A program made the position numbers and the translations under genes. The notes under the pieces are model-generated. The model was given only the letters and a program-made list of their open reading frames with translations, searched no databases and was not told the DNA's origin. Of a DNA stretch of 48,729 nucleotides, positions 32,186-40,413 are shown piece by piece. Numbering within the stretch: the stretch's first letter is position 1; each line of letters begins with the position of its first letter. Source of the DNA: Rhodococcus sp. EPR-157 (lineage in GTDB: Bacteria > Actinomycetota > Actinomycetes > Mycobacteriales > Mycobacteriaceae); NCBI RefSeq assembly GCF_001647195.1, contig NZ_LVCV01000318.1, positions 1 through 48,729 of the forward strand, written 5' to 3'.

Positions 32186-33166
32186 ATGCACGCAATCACT
32201 TTGACCGAGTTTGGATCCCCCGACGTGATGCAGTGGACCCAGGTGCCGGATCTGCGCCCTGAACGTGGACAGGTCATCGTCGACGTCGCCGCCGCGGGGG
32301 TCAACCGAGCCGACCTGATGCAGCGTCAGGGCTTCTATCCCCCACCGCCTGGAGCAAGCGAGACCCTCGGGCTCGAATGCTCCGGCATCATCTCCGAACT
32401 CGGTGAGGGTGTGTACGACTGGAAAGTCGGCGATCGAGTGTGCGCACTACTCTCCGGAGGCGGCTACGCCGAGCAAGTGGCCGTCCCGGCAACACAGCTC
32501 TTTCCGATTCCGGGCGCCCTGGATCTCCATGCGGCAGCAGCACTTCCGGAGGTCGCATCGACGGTATGGTCCAACCTCGTCATGTACGGCGGCCTTCGCT
32601 CCGGGCATGTAGTGCTGCTGCACGGCGGCGGAAGCGGAATCGGCACGCACGCAATCCAGGTCGCGAAAGCACTCGGGGCAACCGTTGCCGTCACCGCGGG
32701 CTCGAAAGCCAAGCTCGACTTCTGCGCGTCGCTCGGAGCCGACATTCTGATCGGCTACAAGGAGCAGGACTTCGTCGAAGTTCTGCGCGACAGCACCCAC
32801 GGCGCAGACCTGATTCTGGACAACATGGGCGCAAAGTACCTGCCGCGCAACGTCGAAGCATTGGCGATGGACGGCACCCTCATCACCATCGGTATGCAGG
32901 GTGGATTGAAGGGTGAATTGGACTTCGGCGCACTGCTCGGCAAACGCGGAACCATCCATGCCGCGGGTCTACGCGGACGCCCCGAGACGGGACCGTCGAG
33001 CAAAGCGGACATCGTCGCGGACATGACGGCGCGGCTCTGGCCGATGATCGAGGAAGGCGTCGTGAGCCCGATCGTTCACGCCGAACTTCCGATAACCGAA
33101 GCGGCAGAGGCACATCGAATGCTCGACGCCGATGCAATCGGCAAGGTCATCCTGAGGGTGCAGTAG
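32186..33166 (+). CDS. NAD(P)H:quinone oxidoreductase, zinc-independent MDR family
   Basis: A 326-residue PIG3/QOR-like reductase. N-terminal GroES-like part: VNRADLMQRQGFYPPPPGAS then ETLGLECSGIISELGEGV. The cofactor fold has VVLLHGGGSGIGTHAIQVAK (nucleotide-binding loop) and LGADILIGYKEQDF. The structural zinc cysteines of alcohol dehydrogenases are absent. Resembles mycobacterial Rv3777. It is probably in one transcript with the aldo/keto reductase and ends 3 bp from the convergent stop of the class V aminotransferase gene. Confidence 0.92.
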   Translation: MHAITLTEFGSPDVMQWTQVPDLRPERGQVIVDVAAAGVNRADLMQRQGFYPPPPGASETLGLECSGIISELGEGVYDWKVGDRVCALLSGGGYAEQVAVPATQLFPIPGALDLHAAAALPEVASTVWSNLVMYGGLRSGHVVLLHGGGSGIGTHAIQVAKALGATVAVTAGSKAKLDFCASLGADILIGYKEQDFVEVLRDSTHGADLILDNMGAKYLPRNVEALAMDGTLITIGMQGGLKGELDFGALLGKRGTIHAAGLRGRPETGPSSKADIVADMTARLWPMIEEGVVSPIVHAELPITEAAEAHRMLDADAIGKVILRVQ

Positions 33167-33169
33167 CCG

Positions 33170-34372
33170 CTACGTCAGAGAAGCGAGGCACTTCACCAGC
33201 TGATCGATTTCGTACCGCGTCGTGGACGGAGCAAGTCCGATGGTGACGGCACCGCCCTCCTCGTTGACGCCCAAGGCGTCGAGAAGCCTGCTGCCACTGT
33301 GAATTCCGCTGACTACGCCGATACGGTTCTGTGCGAGATGCTCGGCGACCTTCTCGGCCGACGTGTCGGCGACGGTGAAGCTGAGGGTCGGAATTCGACT
33401 CGGCGCGTCACCGAGGACCATGACGTGGTCGAGCTTGCCGAGCGAACGCAGCAGGTAGTCGAACAGTCGATCGTGGTAATCCTGCAGCGACCCGATGGAC
33501 AGCTGCAGACGCTCGCGTCGCGTGCCCGTCGCGGCGTCGTCCAGATTGGCAAGATAGTCGATCGATGACACGACCCCGGCCAGCAACGCGTACTGGTGCC
33601 CCGCCATCTCCAGCCTCTCGGCGCCCTTGGCGAGCGGATTGAGCGACATCGACGGAATCCGGTTGAGCAGGCTCGGATCGCGGAAGACCAATGCACCCAC
33701 CTGGGGCCCACCCCATGCCGATGCCTGGACGGCCACGACGTCGGCAGCCAGTTCTTCGATGTCGACATGCGCGTACGGCGCCGCGCCCGCAGCGTCGACG
33801 ACGATGAGGCCGCCGACCGCGTGCACTCGATCTGCCGCCACGCGCACATCGGGGGCCGAGCCGACGATCGAGGACGCGGCAGTCATGGCGACGAGCCGCG
33901 TCGTGGCGGTGATCAGTTCCTCGAACTGCCAGCTCGGAAGTTCACACGTATCGATCTCGACTTCGGCCCACCGGACCTGTGCGCCGTAGCGGCTGGCGAT
34001 GCGAAGCCACGGGGCCACGTTCGCTTCCTCGTCGAGCCTCGACAGCACGAGGCCGGTTCCGAGGCCGAGACGCGATGACAGCGACTCCGCAAGCCATGCG
34101 AGCAACGTCCCGCGGTCGGGGCCGAGTACCACACCGGCAGGATCTCCACCGACGAGATCGGCGATGGCTGCCCGCGCCGCGTCGAGTAGCCCTGCGCTGC
34201 GTCGAGAAGACATGTGGCCCGACGTGTGAGTCGGCGCACTTCCGCGAAACGCTGTGGACACGGCAGTCGACACACGATCGGGAATCTGCATCCCGTTCTG
34301 CGGATCGAGGTGGATCCAGCCGTCGCCAAGAGAGGGAATAGACCCTCGGACCCGTGCGACGTCGTACCCCAT
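33170..34372 (-). CDS. Class V aminotransferase / cysteine desulfurase-like protein, PLP lysine not seen
   Basis: A 400-residue fold-type I PLP-family protein like Rv3778c. Start ATG 34372 (MGYDVARVRG) matches the Rv3778c N-terminus as remembered. Landmarks are GWIHLDPQNGMQIPDRVSTA, HMSSRRSAGLLDAARAAIAD, DEEANVAPWLRIASRYGAQV, and VDAAGAAPYAHVDIEELAAD (Asp that binds the PLP nitrogen). The segment that should carry the Schiff-base Lys (H-K before the G-P turn) reads VVAVQASAWGGPQVGALVF, with no Lys. The catalytic Cys loop of SufS is not recognised. So desulfurase activity is doubtful. Conserved next to bpa, as in mycobacteria. Confidence 0.85.
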   Translation of the reverse strand: MGYDVARVRGSIPSLGDGWIHLDPQNGMQIPDRVSTAVSTAFRGSAPTHTSGHMSSRRSAGLLDAARAAIADLVGGDPAGVVLGPDRGTLLAWLAESLSSRLGLGTGLVLSRLDEEANVAPWLRIASRYGAQVRWAEVEIDTCELPSWQFEELITATTRLVAMTAASSIVGSAPDVRVAADRVHAVGGLIVVDAAGAAPYAHVDIEELAADVVAVQASAWGGPQVGALVFRDPSLLNRIPSMSLNPLAKGAERLEMAGHQYALLAGVVSSIDYLANLDDAATGTRRERLQLSIGSLQDYHDRLFDYLLRSLGKLDHVMVLGDAPSRIPTLSFTVADTSAEKVAEHLAQNRIGVVSGIHSGSRLLDALGVNEEGGAVTIGLAPSTTRYEIDQLVKCLASLT

Positions 34373-34537
34373 GCCGGACACTCTAAGCGCCGATTTCGTA
34401 AGCGTGTGTTCCACATCCCCTATTGGGCTCGACTGTATTGCTGTCTAGCACGCGAAACTTCCCTCCATACCCGGCCCTGAACAGGATAATCGGCCCCGCT
34501 CGTCGCGCAATCCCGCACAACACGTAAGGATGGCGGT

Positions 34538-35125
34538 ATGACGCAATCGGACTCGCAGTCGAATCCCGAAGCCGGTGACCATGTCGTTGTGATCGGCCCG
34601 AACGGACAGCCTCTCGCACTGAGCCGTGAAGAGGCAACCGCCGCCGCGGCACGTGCGACGGCCAGCGAGGGAGAAGAAAGCGGCGAAACTCCCCTTTCGG
34701 ACATGGTCGAGCAGCCGGCGAAGGTCATGCGCATCGGGACGATGATCAAGCAGCTTCTCGAAGAGGTGCGCGCAGCTCCGCTCGACGACGCGAGCCGGAC
34801 GCGGTTGAAGAACATCCATGAGTCCTCGATCCGCGAACTCGAGCAGGGGCTCGCACCTGAGCTGCGGGAGGAGTTGGAACGTCTCGCGCTTCCGTTCGGC
34901 GAGGACTCCATCCCGTCGGACGCCGAGCTTCGGATCGCGCAGGCCCAGCTCGTCGGCTGGCTCGAAGGCGTGTTCCACGGAATCCAAACCGCGCTGTTCG
35001 CCCAGCAGATGGCCGCCCGCGCCCAGCTGGAGCAGATGAGGCAGGGCGCTCTCCCTCCCGGCGTCACGTTCAATCCCGGTGGTGTGGGCCACACTGGCGG
35101 CAGCGGCACCGGGCAGTATCTGTAG
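34538..35125 (+). CDS. bpa: Bacterial proteasome activator (Bpa/PafE)
   Basis: A 195-residue ATP-independent ring-shaped activator of the 20S proteasome, which admits unfolded proteins for degradation. Matches the DUF2587 family (Rv3780): DHVVVIGPNGQPLALSREEA, EQPAKVMRIGTMIKQLLEEV, RLKNIHESSIRELEQGLAPE and AQLVGWLEGVFHGIQTALFA. The C-terminus SGTGQYL is the conserved GQYL tail that docks into the proteasome alpha ring. Both tips (start ATG 34538 and tail) appear complete. Proteasome genes are not in this window. Confidence 0.96.
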   Translation: MTQSDSQSNPEAGDHVVVIGPNGQPLALSREEATAAAARATASEGEESGETPLSDMVEQPAKVMRIGTMIKQLLEEVRAAPLDDASRTRLKNIHESSIRELEQGLAPELREELERLALPFGEDSIPSDAELRIAQAQLVGWLEGVFHGIQTALFAQQMAARAQLEQMRQGALPPGVTFNPGGVGHTGGSGTGQYL

Positions 35126-35130
35126 CGCCG

Positions 35131-35186
35131 GGAGCGGAGCCTGCGGAATGACCCAGACGGCTCTGGAGTGGAGCCTGCGGAACGAC
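35131..35186 (+). repeat. Two-copy 22-bp direct repeat between bpa and wzm
   Basis: GGAGCGGAGCCTGCGGAATG-AC (35131-35152) recurs as GGAGTGGAGCCTGCGGAACG-AC (35165-35186) with two mismatches and a 34-bp period. It lies upstream of the wzm start. It may be a regulatory element or a small dispersed repeat. Confidence 0.6.
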
Positions 35187-35259
35187 GTGTTGGGTGCGGG
35201 TAAGGTCGATCGTCGTGTCGGCCCCAGCAAAGAATCCCGAGAACGAAGCAGGAGAGCGT

Positions 35260-36090
35260 GTGACCGTTCCCGTTTCGGACTCGTACACCTTCAAACGTGC
35301 ATTCGGCGACCTGAAGACGGGTTTCACGCAGCGCGAGTTGTGGCTGCACCTGGGTTGGCAGGACATCAAGCAGCGCTACCGCCGGTCGGTGATCGGACCG
35401 TTCTGGATCACCATCGCCACAGCCGTCCAGGCCACGGCGATGGGTCTGCTGTACTCCGTCCTGCTGGACATGGACCTGAAGACGTTCCTGCCGCACGTTG
35501 CCGTCGGCTTGATCATCTGGAACTTCATCAGTGCCGCGATCCTCGAAGGTGGAGACGTCTTCGTCGCCAACGAGGGTCTGATCAAGCAGCTGCCGTCGGC
35601 GCTGTCGGTGCACGTGTACCGGCTGGTGTGGCGTCAAGTGTTGCTGTTTGCGCACAACCTGATCGTCTACGTCATCATCATCGCGATCTTCCGGCCGTCG
35701 TTCCACTGGTCCGATTTGTCCGCGATACCGGCGTTCGCGCTGCTCATCGTCAACGCGGTGTGGGTCGCCCTGCTGTTCGGCATCGTCGCCACCCGTTACC
35801 GCGACATCGCGCCGATCCTTGGATCGATGGTCACGCTGCTGTTCTTCATGACGCCGATCGTCTGGACCACTCAGGGTCTGATCAATCAGGGCGGGCAGGC
35901 TGCCGAGCGGGCCAGGCTCGTCGAGATCAACCCACTGTTCCACTACCTGGACATCGTGCGCGCACCGATGATCGGTGAACCGCAGCAGCTGTATCACTGG
36001 TACATCGTCATCGGCTGCACTGTTGTCGGATGGGTGCTGACAATTCTCGCTCTCAAGAAGTACCGGGCCCGCGTGCCCTACTGGGTTTAG
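35260..36090 (+). CDS. wzm: Galactan/O-antigen ABC exporter permease
   Basis: A 276-residue ABC-2 permease that, with Wzt, exports lipid-linked galactan (or a related glycan) across the membrane (RfbD/Rv3783 family). Diagnostic: ELWLHLGWQDIKQRYRRSVI, GPFWITIATAVQATAMGLLY and FFMTPIVWTTQGLINQGGQA, with NPLFHYLDIVRAPMIGE near the C-terminus. Six hydrophobic segments. GTG 35260 has an AGGAG site at 35250-35254 and gives MTVPVSDSYTFKRAFGDL; in-frame GTGs at 35194 and 35215 lack such a site. The wzt start follows 11 bp after the stop. Confidence 0.93.
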   Translation: MTVPVSDSYTFKRAFGDLKTGFTQRELWLHLGWQDIKQRYRRSVIGPFWITIATAVQATAMGLLYSVLLDMDLKTFLPHVAVGLIIWNFISAAILEGGDVFVANEGLIKQLPSALSVHVYRLVWRQVLLFAHNLIVYVIIIAIFRPSFHWSDLSAIPAFALLIVNAVWVALLFGIVATRYRDIAPILGSMVTLLFFMTPIVWTTQGLINQGGQAAERARLVEINPLFHYLDIVRAPMIGEPQQLYHWYIVIGCTVVGWVLTILALKKYRARVPYWV

Positions 36091-36101
36091 GGGCTCATCT
36101 C

Positions 36102-36923
36102 ATGTCCGTCAGCATCAGCACCCACAACGCGTGCGTCGACTTCCCGATCTTCGACGCCAAGACGCGCTCGCTCAAGAAGGCTTTCCTCGGCAAAGCGGGT
36201 GGAGCGATCGACCGGAACAGCTCCGACGTCGTCGTCGTCGAAGCCCTCCGCGACATCACGATGAACCTGAAGGACGGCGACCGCATCGGACTCGTCGGGC
36301 ACAACGGCGCAGGCAAGTCGACGCTCCTGCGTCTGCTGTCGGGCATCTACGAGCCGACCCGTGGCAGTGCCTCGGTTCGCGGTCGCGTCGCGCCGGTGTT
36401 CGATCTGGGCGTCGGCATGGACCCCGAGATCTCCGGCTACGAGAACATCATCATCCGCGGCTTGTTCCTCGGGCAGACCCGCAAGCAGATGCTCGCGAAG
36501 ATGGACGAGATCGCCGACTTCACCGAACTCGGCGACTACCTCGACATGCCGCTACGGACCTACTCGACGGGTATGCGCGTACGCGTCGCGATGGGCGTCG
36601 TCACCAGCATCGATCCGGAGATCCTGCTTCTCGACGAGGGCATCGGGGCGGTCGACGCCGAATTCATGAAGAAGGCGCGTATTCGCCTGCAGGAGCTGGT
36701 CAAGCGTTCCGGCATCCTCGTCTTCGCCAGTCATTCCAACGAGTTCCTCGCACAGCTGTGTGACCGTGCGATGTGGATCGACCACGGCCAGATCCGTCAG
36801 GAAGGCGGCATCGAAGACGTCGTGCGCGCGTACGAGGGCGACGATGCGGGCGATCATGTGGCGACGATTCTGAAAGAGCTCGCCCGGGATGCGGCACGAC
36901 CGGGCGATGACGCGGGTGAGTGA
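36102..36923 (+). CDS. wzt: Galactan/O-antigen ABC exporter ATPase
   Basis: A 273-residue ATPase partner of Wzm (RfbE/Rv3781). N-terminal VDFPIFDAKTRSLKKAFLGK is typical of polysaccharide exporters. Walker A is GHNGAGKST, the Q-loop region is VAPVFDLGVGMDPEISGYEN, the signature YSTGMRVRVAMG, Walker B ILLLDEGIGAVDAEF and the H-loop FASHSNEF. It lacks a C-terminal carbohydrate-binding domain of the E. coli O9a Wzt type, so export is not gated by that mechanism. The 3' end overlaps glfT1. Confidence 0.94.
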   Translation: MSVSISTHNACVDFPIFDAKTRSLKKAFLGKAGGAIDRNSSDVVVVEALRDITMNLKDGDRIGLVGHNGAGKSTLLRLLSGIYEPTRGSASVRGRVAPVFDLGVGMDPEISGYENIIIRGLFLGQTRKQMLAKMDEIADFTELGDYLDMPLRTYSTGMRVRVAMGVVTSIDPEILLLDEGIGAVDAEFMKKARIRLQELVKRSGILVFASHSNEFLAQLCDRAMWIDHGQIRQEGGIEDVVRAYEGDDAGDHVATILKELARDAARPGDDAGE

Positions 36924-37815
36924 GAAAATAATCGGGGTGATCGTGACGCACAAGCGTCGCGAATTGCTGGCTCGATCGCTCGACGTCATCACGCACCAGA
37001 GCCGCCCGCTCGACCACCTCGTCGTCGTCGACAACGCGCACGAGGACGACGTTCGCGACCTCGTCGAATCGGCTGACCTTCCGACCACTTATCTTGGGTC
37101 GCATCACAATCTCGGGGGCGCCGGCGGATTCGCGCTCGGCATTCTGTATGCGCTCTCGCTCGGTGCGGACTGGGTCTTTCTCGCCGACGACGACGGGCGT
37201 CCCGAAGGTCCCGATGTGCTTGCGACGCTGTATGCCTGCGCCCTGAAGCACGGCCTCGACGAGGTGTCCCCCGTCGTCTGTGACATCGACGACCCGGATC
37301 GACTCGCGTTTCCGTTGCGCCGCGGCGTCGAGTGGCGTCGGCTGCGATCCGAGCTGATCGATCCGCGCAATCCGGACGACGATCTACTCGAAGGCATCGC
37401 GTCGTTGTTCAACGGTGCCCTGTTCAAGGCGTCGACTATCGATGCGGTCGGGGTGCCGGATCTGCGGCTGTTCGTGCGCGGCGACGAGGTCGAGGTTCAT
37501 CGCCGGCTGCAGCGTTCGGGGCTTAAATTCGGTACCTGCCTGACCGCGGCGTACGTGCACCCGAACGGCGCCGACGAGTTCAAGCCGATCCTAGGTGGTC
37601 GGATGCACACCCAGTATCCGGACGATCCGACCAAGCGCTACTTCACGTACCGCAACCGTGGCTATCTCATGTCTCAGCCCGGGATGCGAAAGCTCCTCCC
37701 GCAGGAGTGGATTCGGTTCGGCTGGTTCTTCCTTGTGACCACTCACAACCCCAAGGGTCTGGCGGAGTGGTTTCGGCTTCGCCGGCTCGGGCGTCGGGAG
37801 CACTTTCGCCGCTGA
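36916..37815 (+). CDS. glfT1: Galactofuranosyltransferase GlfT1
   Basis: A 299-residue GT2 enzyme that adds the first galactofuranose residues from UDP-Galf onto decaprenyl-PP-GlcNAc-Rha. Very similar to Rv3782: THKRRELLARSLDVITHQSR, YLGSHHNLGGAGGFALGILY, the DxD motif VFLADDDGRPEG, LAFPLRRGVEWRRLRSELID, ASLFNGALFKASTIDAVGVP, FVRGDEVEVHRRLQRSGLKF and KRYFTYRNRGYLMSQPGMRK. GTG 36916 (VSEKIIGVIVTH) aligns with the Rv3782 start and overlaps the wzt end by 8 bp. ATG 36907 is an alternative. Belongs to the wzm-wzt-glfT1 operon. Confidence 0.95.
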   Translation: MSEKIIGVIVTHKRRELLARSLDVITHQSRPLDHLVVVDNAHEDDVRDLVESADLPTTYLGSHHNLGGAGGFALGILYALSLGADWVFLADDDGRPEGPDVLATLYACALKHGLDEVSPVVCDIDDPDRLAFPLRRGVEWRRLRSELIDPRNPDDDLLEGIASLFNGALFKASTIDAVGVPDLRLFVRGDEVEVHRRLQRSGLKFGTCLTAAYVHPNGADEFKPILGGRMHTQYPDDPTKRYFTYRNRGYLMSQPGMRKLLPQEWIRFGWFFLVTTHNPKGLAEWFRLRRLGRREHFRR

Positions 37816-37899
37816 GGTGGGCTTTGCACCGAGGGCTGAGGTGGGCGCTCCGCACCCAGTGGCGCGGTTGAGGTTCCTCTGGTGCGCTCAACCGTGCCA
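37811..37899. repeat. Palindrome and short direct repeats after glfT1
   Basis: TGGCGCGGTTGAG (37860-37872) and CTCAACCGTGCCA (37887-37899) form a 13-bp hairpin with one wobble and a 14-nt loop. Just before it GCTGAGGTGGGC occurs twice (37811-37822, overlapping the glfT1 stop codon, and 37835-37846). It acts as a possible terminator after glfT1 and shares its core with the palindrome at 38837-38880. Confidence 0.65.
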
Positions 37900-37983
37900 G
37901 TGCGCCGGAGGCGCACCCTGCCGTTCGAGCCCTCGCAACGAGCCGTCAAGACGCGCACCGGACTCCTCGGCTACCGTGTGCGC

Positions 37984-38838
37984 ATGACGGAACCTCGGAA
38001 GCTGACGGATCGAATTCGGCATTCGGCGCGGGAGAAGTTGCAACGCGCAATCGGTGAGGTTCTGGACAAGCAAACGGCGCAGCTCGCCGAGCAGACCGGA
38101 CACCAGCAGGAAAAGCTACTCGAGATCCTCGAACGCCAACGACGCGAGATCGATGACCTGCACGCGTTCATTCGAGGACTCGAAATGCGTATGCGTCGGG
38201 ACATCCCGTACGCGTCGGATGTCGAGGCTGCCGCGCAGAGCGCCGAGTTCGCGGAAGAGGTCATGCCCAAGGCCCCGACATTTCTCCGCCCGCACGCAAC
38301 GCTGCGCTTCGCGCTCGGCGAGGTGTCCGTCCCTGGAATGGCCCTCGAGTTCGGCGTCGCCAGCGGCACGACTCTCGAGATCATCGCCGAGGAGATGGCG
38401 TCGAAGAAGGACATCACGGTCGTCGCAGGGTTCGACGTCTTCTCCGGGCTACCGGAGACATGGCGTACCGGGTTTCCCAAGGGTCTGTTCGAGCAGGAGA
38501 GCGTCCCGAAGGTGCCTGGGGCTGAGATAGTCCCGGGGATGTTCGAGGAGTCGCTGCCGCAGTTCCTGAAGAGCCGCAAGGACAAGTTGGCGTTTCTTCA
38601 CCTCGATGCCGACCTCTACTCGTCGACGGTGACGGTCCTGGACCTCGTCGCGGATCGTCTGGCCGTGGGTACGGTCATCGTGTTCGACGAGTACTTCAAT
38701 TTCCCGGGTTGGCGAAACCACGAGTACCGCGCGTGGACCGAGTTCGTCGGTCGCACCGGAACGGAGTTCGATTACCTCGGATACACCGCGGACAACGAGC
38801 AGGTCGTGGTTCGGATTCGGAAAGCGCCGTCGCTGTAG
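37984..38838 (+). CDS. SAM-dependent methyltransferase with N-terminal coiled coil
   Basis: A 284-residue class I methyltransferase of the TylF/cephalosporin-hydroxylase-like group. Residues ~15-75 form a charged heptad-like helix (KLLEILERQRREIDDLHAFI). The SAM-binding motif I is GMALEFGVASGTTLEIIAEE. Metal- or substrate-binding region: LAFLHLDADLYSSTVTVLDL and TVIVFDEYFNFPGWRNHEYR. ATG 37984 chosen; upstream sequence belongs to the palindrome. Placed after wzm-wzt-glfT1, so it may O-methylate a galactan or other envelope glycan. That target is inferred. Bounded on both sides by related palindromes. Confidence 0.88.
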   Translation: MTEPRKLTDRIRHSAREKLQRAIGEVLDKQTAQLAEQTGHQQEKLLEILERQRREIDDLHAFIRGLEMRMRRDIPYASDVEAAAQSAEFAEEVMPKAPTFLRPHATLRFALGEVSVPGMALEFGVASGTTLEIIAEEMASKKDITVVAGFDVFSGLPETWRTGFPKGLFEQESVPKVPGAEIVPGMFEESLPQFLKSRKDKLAFLHLDADLYSSTVTVLDLVADRLAVGTVIVFDEYFNFPGWRNHEYRAWTEFVGRTGTEFDYLGYTADNEQVVVRIRKAPSL

Positions 38839-38895
38839 TGGCATGGTTGAGTGCACCTGCGTGCACTCAACCAGGCCACTGGGGGCGGAGCCCCC
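38837..38895. terminator. Bidirectional hairpins after the methyltransferase gene
   Basis: AGTGGCATGGTTGAGTGCAC (38837-38856) pairs with GTGCACTCAACCAGGCCACT (38861-38880) over 20 bp with one mismatch and a 4-nt loop. GGGGGC-GGA-GCCCCC (38881-38895) follows. They separate the methyltransferase from the convergent GT-C gene and should stop transcription from both sides. Confidence 0.85.
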
Positions 38896-40406
38896 TACCG
38901 CACCAGCCGAACCACCTGGGTCCCATCGAAGGTCACTCGGCTGTCGATTCGTAGGCCACGCGAGGACAGCAGCGCGTATTCACTGGAGTCTTCGAAGTGA
39001 TAGGGCTGCAGCGCCCATTTGTCGTTCGACGTCAACCTGAGGTTCTCGACCTCGTCGCGTTCACGATCGGTGAAGTACCAGAGCACGGTGCACATATCGA
39101 GGTCCACGTCCGACAACGGCTTCTCGACGTCCCAGAGCTGGCCGGATTCGGCCGCGTCGGTTGCGAGCCCGATATCCCGCGCGTTCGCGAATGCGCTCGG
39201 GTCTACGTCTTCCACCAGTCGCTGAGACGACGGATTCCATGCGGCTCGGCCGAAGAGCACGCAGTCACCCCGTCCGATGCTCGCCCTCGCGTAGTCGTTC
39301 ACCTCGCTGAAGTCCATTCCGAGCGGCTTCGCCCCGGGCAGACGTTGACTCGCGTATCCAGGGACCAGCGCGAGTGCAAGTGCGGCGATTGCGACGTACG
39401 GCAGCCAGCGCACCGCCCGAAGTTGTCCCAGGGCAACCCCACCCAGGAGTGCAACCGCGGGAGTGGTGAACGTCAGATACCTGTCCAGATATATCGGCGA
39501 CTTCACGAGCGAGTACGCAACCATGACCGCCATCGGTACGGCTATCCACACGAGTGCGATCGCGATGCATGCGCCACCATCGGACCGGAACCGCTCACGA
39601 CTGCGCACGGTGAACACCAATGCAACGACGAGAACGACCCCGAACACCACACCGAACACCGGTGAATCGAGAAACCACTGGTACTCGAACACGATGCGCG
39701 CAAAGTTCGCATCCAGCGGCGGTATCCACCCGACCTGGCCCGCCTGGCGTTGCACCACACGCAGAAATGGCAGAGCAACGACCAGCGCAGCGAGAACCGC
39801 CAAGGCCCAGGGCAGTGCCGACACGCGAAAGCGCCTGCAGATGAGCAGAATTGCGAAATGAACCACGACGACCGTCGCCAGATAGACGAACAATACGATC
39901 GACGCCGTCAGCACGACCGCGTACGCAACCCACCACAGGCGCGCTCGTGACGACAACGCCACGAGCAGAAGAACAGTCGCCCACACCGCCGCCGCGGCCG
40001 TGAGCGCGGAACTACGCGCTTCGACCGCAGCCCACGTCACCCTCGGGAGCAGCGCGAAGACCACGCCGGAGAACACCGCGACATCGAGATCGGAAAAGCG
40101 GGCGGCGAGCGTCACCACTCCCGCAGCGGCCACCCCGACGGCGATCGCACTCGGCAATCGAACCGAAAACTCGGAAAACCCGAAAACACTGCCCCACAGA
40201 TGGATACCGAAGTAGTAGCCGCCGTGAACGGCGTCGGTGGACCGCAGAAAGTCGATGAGCTCGCCGATGGACCTCCGGCTGGAATACACCGTCGCGACCT
40301 CGTCGTACCAGAGGGACGGAACCCAACTGCCCAGCACACCGAGGACGAAAGCGAACACTCCGACCGAACTCGCCGCCCCGACCGTACCTACGCGACCGCT
40401 ACCCAC
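38895..40406 (-). CDS. GT-C superfamily (GT39-like) membrane glycosyltransferase
   Basis: A 503-residue polytopic protein with about ten hydrophobic segments. The first loop holds SLWYDEVATVYSSRRSIGEL, the acidic W-x-D-E motif that serves as the catalytic site in polyprenyl-phosphate-sugar-dependent GT-C enzymes, then HGGYYFGIHLWGSVFGFSEF and SVRLPSAIAVGVAAAG, typical of GT39/PMT-like actinobacterial mannosyltransferases. A soluble extracytoplasmic C-terminal part (~100 residues) follows. GTG start at 40406 lies 7 bp after the glfT2-type stop, so both are in one transcript. The donor (mannose, arabinose or galactofuranose phospholipid) is not determinable. Confidence 0.82.
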   Translation of the reverse strand: MGSGRVGTVGAASSVGVFAFVLGVLGSWVPSLWYDEVATVYSSRRSIGELIDFLRSTDAVHGGYYFGIHLWGSVFGFSEFSVRLPSAIAVGVAAAGVVTLAARFSDLDVAVFSGVVFALLPRVTWAAVEARSSALTAAAAVWATVLLLVALSSRARLWWVAYAVVLTASIVLFVYLATVVVVHFAILLICRRFRVSALPWALAVLAALVVALPFLRVVQRQAGQVGWIPPLDANFARIVFEYQWFLDSPVFGVVFGVVLVVALVFTVRSRERFRSDGGACIAIALVWIAVPMAVMVAYSLVKSPIYLDRYLTFTTPAVALLGGVALGQLRAVRWLPYVAIAALALALVPGYASQRLPGAKPLGMDFSEVNDYARASIGRGDCVLFGRAAWNPSSQRLVEDVDPSAFANARDIGLATDAAESGQLWDVEKPLSDVDLDMCTVLWYFTDRERDEVENLRLTSNDKWALQPYHFEDSSEYALLSSRGLRIDSRVTFDGTQVVRLVR

Positions 40407-40413
40407 CGAGACG

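Noticed and set aside
34420-35997. Long open frame on the minus strand across bpa and wzm
   Set aside because: Antisense to two conserved proteins; its translation is compositionally biased and not family-like.
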